Assembly (NCBI RefSeq): GCF_014779765.1
Contig: NZ_JACXZA010000006.1
Coordinates: 62,001 to 126,000, forward strand
DNA: 64,000 nucleotides
Source of the DNA: Paenibacillus terricola
Lineage (GTDB): Bacteria; Bacillota; Bacilli; Paenibacillales; Paenibacillaceae
Direction: 5' to 3'
Shown here: piece by piece, positions 18,917 through 28,111 of the stretch
Numbering within the stretch: position 1 is the first letter of the stretch
Layout: every line of letters begins with the position of its first letter
Translations under genes and position numbers: made by a program
Notes under the pieces: model-generated
The model's database searches: none
The model's input: only the letters and a program-made list of their open reading frames with translations
What the model was told of the DNA's origin: nothing

Positions 18917-20872
18917 ATGCTGCTTCAAGTTTCTGACTTATCCAAAAGCTACGGCGTTACGCCGATTCTATCCCGTATTACATTTCAAATCCAGGAGCGC
19001 GAAAGGATCGGCCTCGTTGGCGTGAACGGCGCCGGCAAGTCGACGCTTCTCCAAATTATCGCAGGCGAAATGTCCTATGATTCCGGAACGATCTACAAAG
19101 CCAAAGAAACACGCATCGGCTATCTGGCTCAGAACAGCGGACTTCAATCCGATCGCACTATTATTGAAGAAATGCGCGAAGTATTCCGTGCACTCCTTGA
19201 TACGGAGCAGGAGCTTCGCCAGCTTGAGGTCGCCATCGCAGACCCTGATCTGCAGCGTGACGAGAAGCGATATGAAGAAACGCTTGCCCGCTATGCGGAG
19301 CGTTCCGAATGGTTTCGCAGCAATGGCGGCTTCGAGATGGATACTCGGATCAAAAGCGTCCTGCATGGCATGGGCTTCAGCCAATTCGATCCGAATACGG
19401 TCATCTCGACGCTAAGCGGCGGACAGCGGACACGGCTGGCACTTGCCCGCATGCTGCTGCAAGCTCCTGATCTGCTTATGCTTGACGAGCCTACCAACCA
19501 CTTGGATATCGAGACGTTGACATGGCTCGAATCGTATCTTCGCGGTTACAGCGGTTCGATTCTGATCGTCTCCCATGACCGCTACTTCCTTGATGCACTG
19601 GCGACAGGCATCGTAGAGATCGAACGTCATGCCGCGAAGCGGTATACGGGCAACTACAGCCGTTACATTGATTTGAAAGCCGCAGAATACGAATCACAGT
19701 TGAAACAATATGAGAAGCAGCAGGATGAAATTGCGAAGTTGGAACAATTCATTCAACGCAATATCGTCCGCGCTTCTACGACCAAGCGCGCGCAGAGCCG
19801 GCGCAAAGCGCTTGATAAGATGGATCGTCTCGACAAGCCGCTCGGCGAGTTGAAGAAAGCGCACTTCTCGTTCGAGATCGATCGGCAGACTGGCAAGGAC
19901 GTCCTTACAGCCGATTCGCTTTCTGTTGCGTTCGAAGGTGCCGATCAGCCTCTGTTCCGCAATATCAGCTTCCGCCTTGAACGCGGCGAGACAGTGGCGT
20001 TGGTAGGCCCGAATGGTATCGGCAAATCGACGCTGCTCAAGGCGCTAATTGACCGACAGCCGCTAGCCAATGGTGCGTTCCGTTGGGGCTCGAACGTTAA
20101 GCTTGGTTTCTATGACCAGGAGCAGGCAACACTGACAGGCTCCAATACGGTGCTGGAGGAAGTATGGAGCGCCTTCCCTCATCTGGAGGAAGCACGCATC
20201 CGCACGGTTCTCGGCAACTTCTTGTTCAGCGGAGACGATGTACAGAAGGTCGTGTCATCATTGAGCGGCGGCGAGAAAGCACGCGTTGCTCTAGCCAAGC
20301 TAATGTTGGACCGCGCCAATGTACTCATTCTCGACGAGCCTACCAACCACTTGGACTTGTTCAGCAAGGAAGTGCTGGAGTCGGCGTTGATCGATTATGA
20401 TGGCACGCTGCTGTTCATCTCGCATGACCGCTATTTCCTGAACAAGATGGCAGAGCGAATCGTTGAGCTGACACCGGATAGCTGCCGACATTTCCTGGGA
20501 AATTATGACGATATGATCGAGAAAAAGCAGGAGCTCGAGGAGCTGGCCGCTCTCGCTGCTGCAGAAGCAGCGAGCGGTAAAGGCGCTGCGAAATCCCAGG
20601 CAGCAGCAGTAGATACTTCTTCGACTCCAAGTTCTTCGTATGAAGCAGACAAACAGGCCAAGCGCGACGAGCGCACTCGTCAGCGTAAGCTGGAGCAGCT
20701 CGAAGCCTCTATCGCTGAACTGGAATCGGCTATCGAAGAACTGGAGACTGAACTGACGAAGCCTGAAGTGTTCAACGACTACGTTCGCGTGCAAGAGATT
20801 CAAGCCAGCATCGACGCGAAACGCACGGAACTCGCGGCGGTGTACGAGCAGTGGGAAACATTGGTTGGTTAA
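18917..20872 (+). CDS. ABC-F family ATPase (YdiF/Uup-like)
   Basis: Ribosome-associated ATPase with two ABC domains and no membrane part, 651 residues. The first domain has GVNGAGKST, LSGGQRTRLALARMLL and LMLDEPTNHLD; the second has GPNGIGKST, LSGGEKARVALAKLML and LILDEPTNHLD. A linker of charged helices between them (QLKQYEKQQDEIAKLEQFIQ) is the PtIM region. The C-terminal 60 residues form a coiled coil (QLEASIAELESAIEELETEL), as in Uup and YdiF. The ATG at 18917 has GGAGG 12 bases upstream. A housekeeping translation factor is more likely than drug resistance. Confidence 0.93.
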   Translation: MLLQVSDLSKSYGVTPILSRITFQIQERERIGLVGVNGAGKSTLLQIIAGEMSYDSGTIYKAKETRIGYLAQNSGLQSDRTIIEEMREVFRALLDTEQELRQLEVAIADPDLQRDEKRYEETLARYAERSEWFRSNGGFEMDTRIKSVLHGMGFSQFDPNTVISTLSGGQRTRLALARMLLQAPDLLMLDEPTNHLDIETLTWLESYLRGYSGSILIVSHDRYFLDALATGIVEIERHAAKRYTGNYSRYIDLKAAEYESQLKQYEKQQDEIAKLEQFIQRNIVRASTTKRAQSRRKALDKMDRLDKPLGELKKAHFSFEIDRQTGKDVLTADSLSVAFEGADQPLFRNISFRLERGETVALVGPNGIGKSTLLKALIDRQPLANGAFRWGSNVKLGFYDQEQATLTGSNTVLEEVWSAFPHLEEARIRTVLGNFLFSGDDVQKVVSSLSGGEKARVALAKLMLDRANVLILDEPTNHLDLFSKEVLESALIDYDGTLLFISHDRYFLNKMAERIVELTPDSCRHFLGNYDDMIEKKQELEELAALAAAEAASGKGAAKSQAAAVDTSSTPSSSYEADKQAKRDERTRQRKLEQLEASIAELESAIEELETELTKPEVFNDYVRVQEIQASIDAKRTELAAVYEQWETLVG

Positions 20873-20892
20873 AGACTGGTGAAGGAAAGCCC

Positions 20893-20944
20893 AAAAGGCG
20901 GCGCAGGAATGAACGGAATCGTTCAGCCCTGCGCCGCCTTTTTG
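20893..20944. terminator. Bidirectional terminator between ABC-F and GDPD genes
   Basis: A 13-bp GC-rich stem, AAAGGCGGCGCAGG against CCTGCGCCGCCTTT, is followed by five T on the plus strand and four on the minus strand. It ends both convergent transcripts. Confidence 0.9.
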
Positions 20945-20954
20945 TCAAAACAAA

Positions 20955-23900
20955 TTAGCCTATGAATTTCACGATCATCGCTGCAACTTCTGCACGCGTC
21001 AGATTTGCTTTGGGTCTGATCGTACCGTCTGGATAGCCGCCGAGCAATCCGTTCGTCGTCATCACCAGTACCGCCTCTTGTGCCCAAGCAGCAATCTTCG
21101 CACTGTCCGTGAACGACAATTGCTCATTGTCTGCCGAAAGCAGCTTGTCTTGCAGTGCGCGATACAGAATAACAATTGCCTCTTCTCGCGTAATGTTCTG
21201 ATTCGGACGGAAGGTATGATCCGCGAAGCCTTGTACCCAACCCGCTTCTACCGCACTGTTCACATACTTCGCATACCAGGCATTCGCCTTTACATCGCTG
21301 AACGAAGAACTGTTCTGCGCTTCTGGCAGCGCCAGCAGTCTGGACACGACCGTAATGAACTCAGCACGGCTAATGCTGTTGTTCGGCTTGAACGTACCAT
21401 CCTGGTAACCGTTCATGAAACCATGCTCAGCAACCTGCATAATAATCGAAGATGCCCAGTGGCCGTTAATGTCCGAGAAAGAAGGCTGCTCGACTGTCGT
21501 GCCTCCCGAGCCATTGCCTTCATTCGTACCTCCGCCCTGCTGACCACCATTGTTGTTCTCTTCTGTACCTCCGTTGTTACCTGGATTGTTGTTCTCGCTG
21601 CCGCCATTATTGCCCGTGTTGTTATTGCCATTCCCCGAATTGTTACCGCCATTACCAGTCGAGCTTGGCGCATTCACGCGAATCGCGATCGGCTGCGTAT
21701 ACACATCATAGTGATCCGAATCAATGGTCGCTGTGTAACGAAGCAGCGCATACGTAACGCCCGCTTTGTTCGCTGTAATATGGTTATCTTTCGCCGTAAC
21801 CGTACCGCTGTCGTCCAACAGAACAACTGTTGGCTCAACCTGCGTTAACGTTCGATCATAGCTGCGAACCGCCGCCTTCAAATCTTGGCTCGCTCCTGTT
21901 TCAAGCGTGTACTCCATTTTCTCTGGCTCAACTTCATACACCCATTTGCTTGCCCAGTTTGCATAGTCCGTCGTAATGCCGAAGCCGCCGCGCAGGAAGA
22001 TCGTTTTGAAATCGTTATAATTGTTATAAGTCCAAGGAGAAACGATCAGACCGCGTTCATGCGCTGCCTGCATAAACTTCTCGCCAAGTTCGCTATAGCT
22101 TGTATTAAACGTACTGTCATAGTATTGCGTAACTTTCAATGCTTCACGAAGCGAGCTGTTTACTGCATTTTCATTCGCATAGCCTGATGTAAGGAGACCA
22201 AGCGGCATATCCGGCATCTGCGCCGCAAGCCTTACCAATTGATTCGTATCAAAGGACATCGTGTTGATAATATCTTCCGCATGCTTCTCTCGTACGAGCT
22301 TAACGAAAGCATCGACCGCTGCCTGCGTAGCCGTCTTAATCTCCGCATAGATCATCGCGCCGCGTTCTCTTGCCAGATCAATCTGCTCTTCAAGCGTCGC
22401 AATACGCGCTTCCGGATAGTTCGTTCCTGCCACTTGCTTCACTTGCAGCTTGCGCAGCTCTTCCAGCGTGAAGCTCTCTACCGCGCCTTTGCCGTTCGTC
22501 GTTGATTCAACAACGGAGTCGTGGATAATGACGAGGACGCCATCTTTGGACAAATAAATGTCATTCTCGATAAAATCAGCGCCCGCGTCCAGCGCCAGTT
22601 CATTACTAATAATCGTATTCTCCGGCGCTGCCGAAGGCAGACCGCGGTGCCCGATCATGTACGGCTTGCGGATAAGCGTAGTCTCATTGGAGTAAACATT
22701 CAACGCACGCAACAGTTCACCGACCGCTCCTGTTATAATCCCGTTGGCGCCCGCCGTGATCATGCTGTGCAGGTTCACATATTGATCCTGCGTGTTTGCA
22801 GCAGCATTTTCTCTCGTCCAGACTACAATCGTACGCTCCTGGAGGTACGCCACATTCGATTTCGATGCAGCCGTTTGTGGCAATACAACGATCTTAGCCT
22901 TGTTGATTGTCGCTTCTTCACGAATTTTCATCAGGTCATCATTCGATGCAACTGCCGCCTTGGTGTAATCGACAATACCACGCAGCATCAAATTCGCCGC
23001 TCTTGCTCGCTTCACAAGCGCTGGCTTGTCCGAAATGACGAAAGCATCCTCAAGCTCATTGTGCTTCAAATAAGCAACCAACGCATCAACTGCCTTGTCA
23101 CTCTCCACATAGAAAGCTGGAATCATGCGCGTGTCTATCGTTTGCAATGCTTCGTCCAACGTCATAATGACTTGTCCACCATCTGGCGCAACGACTTTCA
23201 TATCATCATTCACATGAAGAATGACCGTCGCTGGCAGCGCGTTGCCTGTATAGCTCGCAAGCTGCTGTTTGCTTGCAATGTCCGTCACAACCGATGGCGC
23301 GAGCGAGATTCGCGTATCCGCCTCTGTTACATCCACATAACGATCGCCTGGAAGAGGCGGCAGCTGCTCGAGCTGCAGCGTAACGCGAAGGTTATCGACC
23401 TTCATCTTGCTGCCATTGGCTTGCAAGCCGATTCCGCCCTTCGTATAGGCCGTCGCACTCGCCGTATCGATCATCACTTCGTCGTTAATCAGCTCACGAA
23501 CGCGATCACCGTACGTTACAACCGTGTAGTGATACATTTTGTCCGCATTAATCGCCTCACTGAAGGAACCTCTGTTCATAACATTCCAAGCGTTCTCTGG
23601 TGTACGTTCTGCGAATTCTACCCCATTAGCGGCTGTCGCATCTTTACGTACCGCCATCTGGTAATAAGGATAGTTGTTGTTCTGAATCCGATACATAATC
23701 GAATTCCATCTTGCCGCATCGTTCGACGCGGTATTCGTTACATCCGCCTCAATTTTATAGTTGCCGAACATACTCAAGTACGTAGGAAGCAGCACGCGGG
23801 ATGGATTATCTGGAGAAGCGAGCGCATCGATCTCGAATACGCCGGACTTTACAGCCGCTTTGCTAGTTGTCGTCCCTTCAATTCGCTTCCAATCCGTCGG

Positions 23901-26108
23901 GAGTGCACCGTCTGCCATATTGTCAAAATTATTCTCATACAGCACATATTCCGCGTCCGCTGCATCTTTCGCAGCTATGAGCAGGTTAACCGAAACACCG
24001 TCCTTCTGTCCGGTAACCGTATGAACGCCTTTCTGCTTTACTACAAGCTTGCCATCCTCAACAGCCACCGCCGCATCCGCCGAAGTCCATGTCAGATCCT
24101 TGCCCGATACCGTACCCGTCGAGAAATCATTGAACACAGCATCAAAAGACAACGTTGCCGGATCCAACGGCACGTTCGTTGTCGCCAGCGTATAACCCGT
24201 GTCGTGCTTCAGCGACGTAACCGTTACTGGTGCAGTCGAAGGCGCAACCGTAATCGTCTGCGACCATTCTGCATTCGCGAATACAGCCGTCACCGTTACC
24301 GTACCTGGCTTAATGCCATACAGCTGCCCCCCGCTTACTCTTGCGACCGACTCATCCGACGAGTATAGCTGAACACGGTCCATTGCAAGTGCTTCCGTAA
24401 TACCATCCGAGTAAACAACCGTACCCGTCAGAGGCACCGGTGCCGTCAACGCCTCAACCGTTGCAGGCACGGTCAGCGCAAGCGAATTAGCTGTAATGCG
24501 AGTGACTTTCAAGTTATCGAAGGAAACCGAGCTTTGATCCGCTTGGAAGCCTACTTTGCCGCGTGACAGCAGATCGGCAGAGAAGCTTCGGTCCACTAGC
24601 AGCTTATAGTCCGTATCACTCTTCGCTTTGATATACTCTTTGACGTTGTTATCGAATACCCGCATCTTGAGCGTATAGTCCTGCCCAATCGTCAACGCAG
24701 GAGAAGTCCCGGTGGCGATAACCGACCAAGAATCATCCGGTTTGCGGTAAGCCACTTCATACGTACCATTCTGGCGAATCGCCATTTGGTTGTACGGCTT
24801 CTTGCCGTCTGCCGCTCCGCGGAAAATAAGGGATGCCCATCGTGCCGAGTTCAGCACGCTCTCGAATCGCAGTTCGGCTTCAACCGTATAGTTGTCCCAC
24901 TGAACAGGCGCCGTGACCCGGCTCTGTTTGCCCGTTGCCGTACCCGAGAATGCCATACGGCCATTGCCGCTGCCATCCTTCACAATGCCGAACGGTGCGC
25001 TGCCGCTGTTCACATCAGAGATCCAATTCGGCGGAATGGAGCCGTCCGCATAAGCATCGAAGTTTTCTTGCAGCAGTACAGGATCCACACTTCCAGATAC
25101 CGGGCTGTCATCGACAAGCGTAAGGACACCATAACCCTTCGTGTTATTCCAGAACGAGTTGGACTGATAGGCGCTCCATGCGCCATTGTGAACCGAAGCT
25201 GCATCATCGCTGTAACGGTCCGTCGCTGATGCTTCGAAACCAAGCTGCTTCCGTTGAATCGGATTCATATCGAGCATCGTCCAAGGGACTGCAACCTCGA
25301 GCGACCAGCCATGATCCGTCGTCTGTATGGCGCGCAAAATGTTCTTCTCATCTTTACCGGCATGGTTGTTCAGCGCCGAGCCAAAATGAAACGTTGGCGT
25401 CGTAGCACCTGCCGCATAGTTAAACCCTGCCTGCATGTCGCTGCCGATAAAAGGCTCCGAGCTGTGCAGCGTTGGGTCAAAGAACAAGCTGACGCTGTCC
25501 TGATCGAACCAATTGCCTGGCGCGTTTGAAGTCAAGGTCGAATCCGTCATATCCATACCGATGTACAAATATTGATTGTCCCACAGCAAGCCAAGCTTAG
25601 CTGGCGTCGTTAGTCCATCGCCACCATAGGGTACTTCTACGGAATGGGTTACCGACCAGAACGATTCATCGAACTTGCCGTCGATGATCGGAGCCGTCAG
25701 CGTCTTGCGAACGTCCAGTGTCTTCCTGCTTGCTTCAGCTAGATCTGCCGCTAACGCTGCAGCCGCTGTAGGTTCAGCTTCCAGCCCATCACCCGTTGCT
25801 GGCTCCGGATTCGACTGTGCATCTGTCTCAGGCGTCGTTGCTGGTTCCGGATTCGACTGTGTATCTGTCTCAGACGTCGTTGCTGGTTCCGATTCTGCAT
25901 CCGTTTCTGCCGCTCGCTCTACATCATCAGCTGCATCGTCCGCTGCAGGCTGCGACTCGTTGCCCGCTTCCGGCAAGGTTGCTGCCGACTCTTCTGTCAC
26001 TGCCCCAGCCGCTTCAGCCTTTGCCGGCAGTTCTGCCGATTGTGCGACATTCCCGAACATAACGACAAGTGCGATCATGCTCATCCACGTTGACCACTTC
26101 TTCTTCAC
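20955..26108 (-). CDS. SLH-anchored multidomain glycerophosphodiester phosphodiesterase
   Basis: Secreted wall protein of 1717 residues. In order: a signal peptide (1-35); an acidic Ser/Thr/Pro repeat stretch; a CBM9-like domain (about 130-350, PIIDGKFDESFW); two concanavalin-like domains (about 360-545 and 740-915) flanking Ig-like repeats; an uncharacterised 925-1140 segment; the GDPD domain (about 1148-1385) with IGHRG, FIENDIYLSKDG and VIIHD; a Gly/Asn linker (1481-1540); and three SLH repeats (SFSDINGHWA, SFSDVKANAWY, SFTDSAKIAAW). It should release glycerol-3-phosphate from glycerophosphodiesters or teichoic acid at the surface. The GTG at 26108 has GAGGGAG upstream. It lies behind the ugp-like uptake genes, which fits product import. 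Confidence 0.9.
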   Translation of the reverse strand: MKKKWSTWMSMIALVVMFGNVAQSAELPAKAEAAGAVTEESAATLPEAGNESQPAADDAADDVERAAETDAESEPATTSETDTQSNPEPATTPETDAQSNPEPATGDGLEAEPTAAAALAADLAEASRKTLDVRKTLTAPIIDGKFDESFWSVTHSVEVPYGGDGLTTPAKLGLLWDNQYLYIGMDMTDSTLTSNAPGNWFDQDSVSLFFDPTLHSSEPFIGSDMQAGFNYAAGATTPTFHFGSALNNHAGKDEKNILRAIQTTDHGWSLEVAVPWTMLDMNPIQRKQLGFEASATDRYSDDAASVHNGAWSAYQSNSFWNNTKGYGVLTLVDDSPVSGSVDPVLLQENFDAYADGSIPPNWISDVNSGSAPFGIVKDGSGNGRMAFSGTATGKQSRVTAPVQWDNYTVEAELRFESVLNSARWASLIFRGAADGKKPYNQMAIRQNGTYEVAYRKPDDSWSVIATGTSPALTIGQDYTLKMRVFDNNVKEYIKAKSDTDYKLLVDRSFSADLLSRGKVGFQADQSSVSFDNLKVTRITANSLALTVPATVEALTAPVPLTGTVVYSDGITEALAMDRVQLYSSDESVARVSGGQLYGIKPGTVTVTAVFANAEWSQTITVAPSTAPVTVTSLKHDTGYTLATTNVPLDPATLSFDAVFNDFSTGTVSGKDLTWTSADAAVAVEDGKLVVKQKGVHTVTGQKDGVSVNLLIAAKDAADAEYVLYENNFDNMADGALPTDWKRIEGTTTSKAAVKSGVFEIDALASPDNPSRVLLPTYLSMFGNYKIEADVTNTASNDAARWNSIMYRIQNNNYPYYQMAVRKDATAANGVEFAERTPENAWNVMNRGSFSEAINADKMYHYTVVTYGDRVRELINDEVMIDTASATAYTKGGIGLQANGSKMKVDNLRVTLQLEQLPPLPGDRYVDVTEADTRISLAPSVVTDIASKQQLASYTGNALPATVILHVNDDMKVVAPDGGQVIMTLDEALQTIDTRMIPAFYVESDKAVDALVAYLKHNELEDAFVISDKPALVKRARAANLMLRGIVDYTKAAVASNDDLMKIREEATINKAKIVVLPQTAASKSNVAYLQERTIVVWTRENAAANTQDQYVNLHSMITAGANGIITGAVGELLRALNVYSNETTLIRKPYMIGHRGLPSAAPENTIISNELALDAGADFIENDIYLSKDGVLVIIHDSVVESTTNGKGAVESFTLEELRKLQVKQVAGTNYPEARIATLEEQIDLARERGAMIYAEIKTATQAAVDAFVKLVREKHAEDIINTMSFDTNQLVRLAAQMPDMPLGLLTSGYANENAVNSSLREALKVTQYYDSTFNTSYSELGEKFMQAAHERGLIVSPWTYNNYNDFKTIFLRGGFGITTDYANWASKWVYEVEPEKMEYTLETGASQDLKAAVRSYDRTLTQVEPTVVLLDDSGTVTAKDNHITANKAGVTYALLRYTATIDSDHYDVYTQPIAIRVNAPSSTGNGGNNSGNGNNNTGNNGGSENNNPGNNGGTEENNNGGQQGGGTNEGNGSGGTTVEQPSFSDINGHWASSIIMQVAEHGFMNGYQDGTFKPNNSISRAEFITVVSRLLALPEAQNSSSFSDVKANAWYAKYVNSAVEAGWVQGFADHTFRPNQNITREEAIVILYRALQDKLLSADNEQLSFTDSAKIAAWAQEAVLVMTTNGLLGGYPDGTIRPKANLTRAEVAAMIVKFIG

Positions 26109-26148
26109 CTTAACTCTCCCTCTCTCTTGGCGGGCCAAGAACAACGCA

Positions 26149-26214
26149 AAAACCCCTTCACGATGCGGTCAAGGCAACGCCAAATAAGCGTCCTTGCGCA
26201 TCATAAAGGGGTTT
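26149..26214 (-). terminator. Long hairpin terminator after the ugp-like operon
   Basis: On the minus strand AAACCCCTT...GATGCG..CAAGG..CGC pairs back through GCG..CCTTG..GCATC..AAGGGGTTT, ending in five T. It lies between the permease genes and the GDPD gene and could act as a terminator or partial read-through element. Nothing else was seen in 26215-26359. Confidence 0.7.
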
Positions 26215-26359
26215 CTCATCGTCTCATACCCTAAATTTGATATTCGATTGTTGTTACTCTCAATCTATCAATCAACTATTATGCGAATATCATCTGCTAT
26301 TAAAGATTGTGTTACGGAGCTATCAATCTATGAATCTACCAATCTGTGAATCTACAACT

Positions 26360-27178
26360 CTACTTAATGCCCGCATGCATAAAGCTCTGTACGAACTGCC
26401 GCTGGAAGAAGAAGAATGCAACCAGCAGCGGAGATATAACGAGCAGCGTTGCCGCTGTCACCGGCCCCCATTGCGCCCCTGTCTCCGACGATTGGGCGAA
26501 GATCGCAATGCCTACGGTCAGCGGACGGTTCGACACGGAATCCGTTACAATGAGCGGCCACATGAAGTTGCTCCAATGCGTGCTGATCGAGATAAGCGTG
26601 AACGCCACATAGGTCGGCTTTGACGAAGGCAGATACACATGCCATAACGTCTGCCACCATCTGCATCCATCCACCTTGGACGCCTCATCCAGCTCGTACG
26701 GAATCTGCAAGAACATCTGGCGAAGCAGGAAGACGCCGAATGAGGAAGCCCAATACGGAATCATGATCGCCAGCTTCGTGTTGATCAGATCGAGCTCTTT
26801 CATTATCGAATAGTTAGGAAAAATAAGAATGTCCGGCGGAATCATAATTTGGACGAGAAACAGAATGAACAGCGCTGATTTCCCGATAAAACGCAGCCTG
26901 GCGAAGGCGTACGCCGCCAGCGTCATCGTGACAAGCTGTGCAATTAATATGCCCGCTACGATAATGATCGTGTTCCGATAATAGATTGGGAACGGGATCG
27001 TCTTCCATGCATCCACATAGTTCTCGAATGACAGCTTCACGACTGCGAACGGATTTACCCGGGTCAATATTTCATCCGATGGCGTTATGGACGTTATCGC
27101 TGCCCAGAGCAGCGGCACGATGAACAGGACAGCTAGGACGACAGTTCCGATGCGATTCACAATACGGTGTACAGCCAT
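26360..27178 (-). CDS. Carbohydrate/glycerol-phosphate ABC permease (UgpE/MalG-like)
   Basis: Second permease of a CUT1-type importer, 272 residues with six membrane segments. The EAA loop reads ELDEASKVDGCRWWQTLWHVYLP, the MalG-family form. The ATG has GAGAGGAG upstream. It is third in the SBP-permease-permease order. The module has no ATPase of its own; a shared MsmX/UgpC-type ATPase elsewhere would be needed. The glycerol-phosphate assignment rests on the neighbours GlpP, HAD phosphatase and GDPD, not on this sequence. Confidence 0.85.
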   Translation of the reverse strand: MAVHRIVNRIGTVVLAVLFIVPLLWAAITSITPSDEILTRVNPFAVVKLSFENYVDAWKTIPFPIYYRNTIIIVAGILIAQLVTMTLAAYAFARLRFIGKSALFILFLVQIMIPPDILIFPNYSIMKELDLINTKLAIMIPYWASSFGVFLLRQMFLQIPYELDEASKVDGCRWWQTLWHVYLPSSKPTYVAFTLISISTHWSNFMWPLIVTDSVSNRPLTVGIAIFAQSSETGAQWGPVTAATLLVISPLLVAFFFFQRQFVQSFMHAGIK

Positions 27179-27193
27179 ATGCGCGGCTCCTCT

Positions 27194-28087
27194 CTAGTAA
27201 TGAATCCGCTTGTCCAATATTCCATAGTAGAGAATGGAAATGACCAGCAGAATGGCGAGCAGAATGACCGTCAGCACAGATGCAGTACCCATATCCCAGA
27301 AGCTGAACGCTGTCTCGTAGATGTGGAACAGCAGCAGGTTGCTCGCATTGTTCGGTCCGCCCTTCGTCATGATGTAAATATGATCGACCAGCTTGAACGA
27401 GTTCGTCGTCGCAATGACGAGTACGAACAACGTCGTCGGCATGATGAGCGGGAACGTAATCGACACGAACTTGCGCAGCGGCTTAACTCCATCGATCTCC
27501 GCCGCCTCGTATACTTCCTTCGGCAGCGATTGCAGCCCCGCCAGATAGAAAATCATGAAGTAGCCGGCTTCCTTCCAGATGAGCATCCCCATCATCGAGA
27601 TCAGCACCCACGATGGATCGCCAAGCCAATTCGGCCCATCGATGCCGAGCAACTGAAGAAACTTGTCCAGCAGCCCGTAATCCGGCGTGTAGATGAAGAG
27701 CCAGATGTTAGCGATCGCTATCATCGGGATAAGCGTCGGATAGAAGAAGGCGGCTCGAATGAGACTCGTTCCCCGTACTTTGTTGTTCACCCATATCGCC
27801 ATGTATAAGGCGAGCAGAACGCTAATCGGTACAGTCACGATCGCCAGCAGCAAATTGTTCCGAAGCACCTTCAGGAACACATCATCATGGAACACCCGCT
27901 CATAGAGCTTTATGCCGACGTAATGTTTGATGCCCATCGCAGATTCATAGAAGCTCCAATCGACAACTTTAATAATCGGGTAGATCGTAAATGCTGCGAG
28001 AAATACAAGCGATGGAAGCAGCAGCATATAAGCCAGCATATTTTCCTTCCAACTGTACCCCCGCAATAGCTGCCTCATCCTAATCAA
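27194..28087 (-). CDS. Carbohydrate/glycerol-phosphate ABC permease (UgpA/MalF-like)
   Basis: First permease of the importer, 297 residues with six membrane segments; the EAA loop reads EVYEAAEIDGVKPLRKFVSITFP. The start is a TTG at 28087 with GAGGG seven bases upstream; an ATG three codons later (28078) is also possible. It is 24 bp behind the binding-protein gene and 15 bp ahead of the second permease, so one transcript is likely. Confidence 0.85.
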   Translation of the reverse strand: MIRMRQLLRGYSWKENMLAYMLLLPSLVFLAAFTIYPIIKVVDWSFYESAMGIKHYVGIKLYERVFHDDVFLKVLRNNLLLAIVTVPISVLLALYMAIWVNNKVRGTSLIRAAFFYPTLIPMIAIANIWLFIYTPDYGLLDKFLQLLGIDGPNWLGDPSWVLISMMGMLIWKEAGYFMIFYLAGLQSLPKEVYEAAEIDGVKPLRKFVSITFPLIMPTTLFVLVIATTNSFKLVDHIYIMTKGGPNNASNLLLFHIYETAFSFWDMGTASVLTVILLAILLVISILYYGILDKRIHY

Positions 28088-28111
28088 TGCCGTCCCTCTT
28101 CTCTTCGCTTA

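Noticed and set aside
22521-24368. 615-codon plus-strand frame opposite the GDPD gene
   Set aside because: Antisense shadow with arginine- and histidine-rich nonsense composition and no ribosome site.
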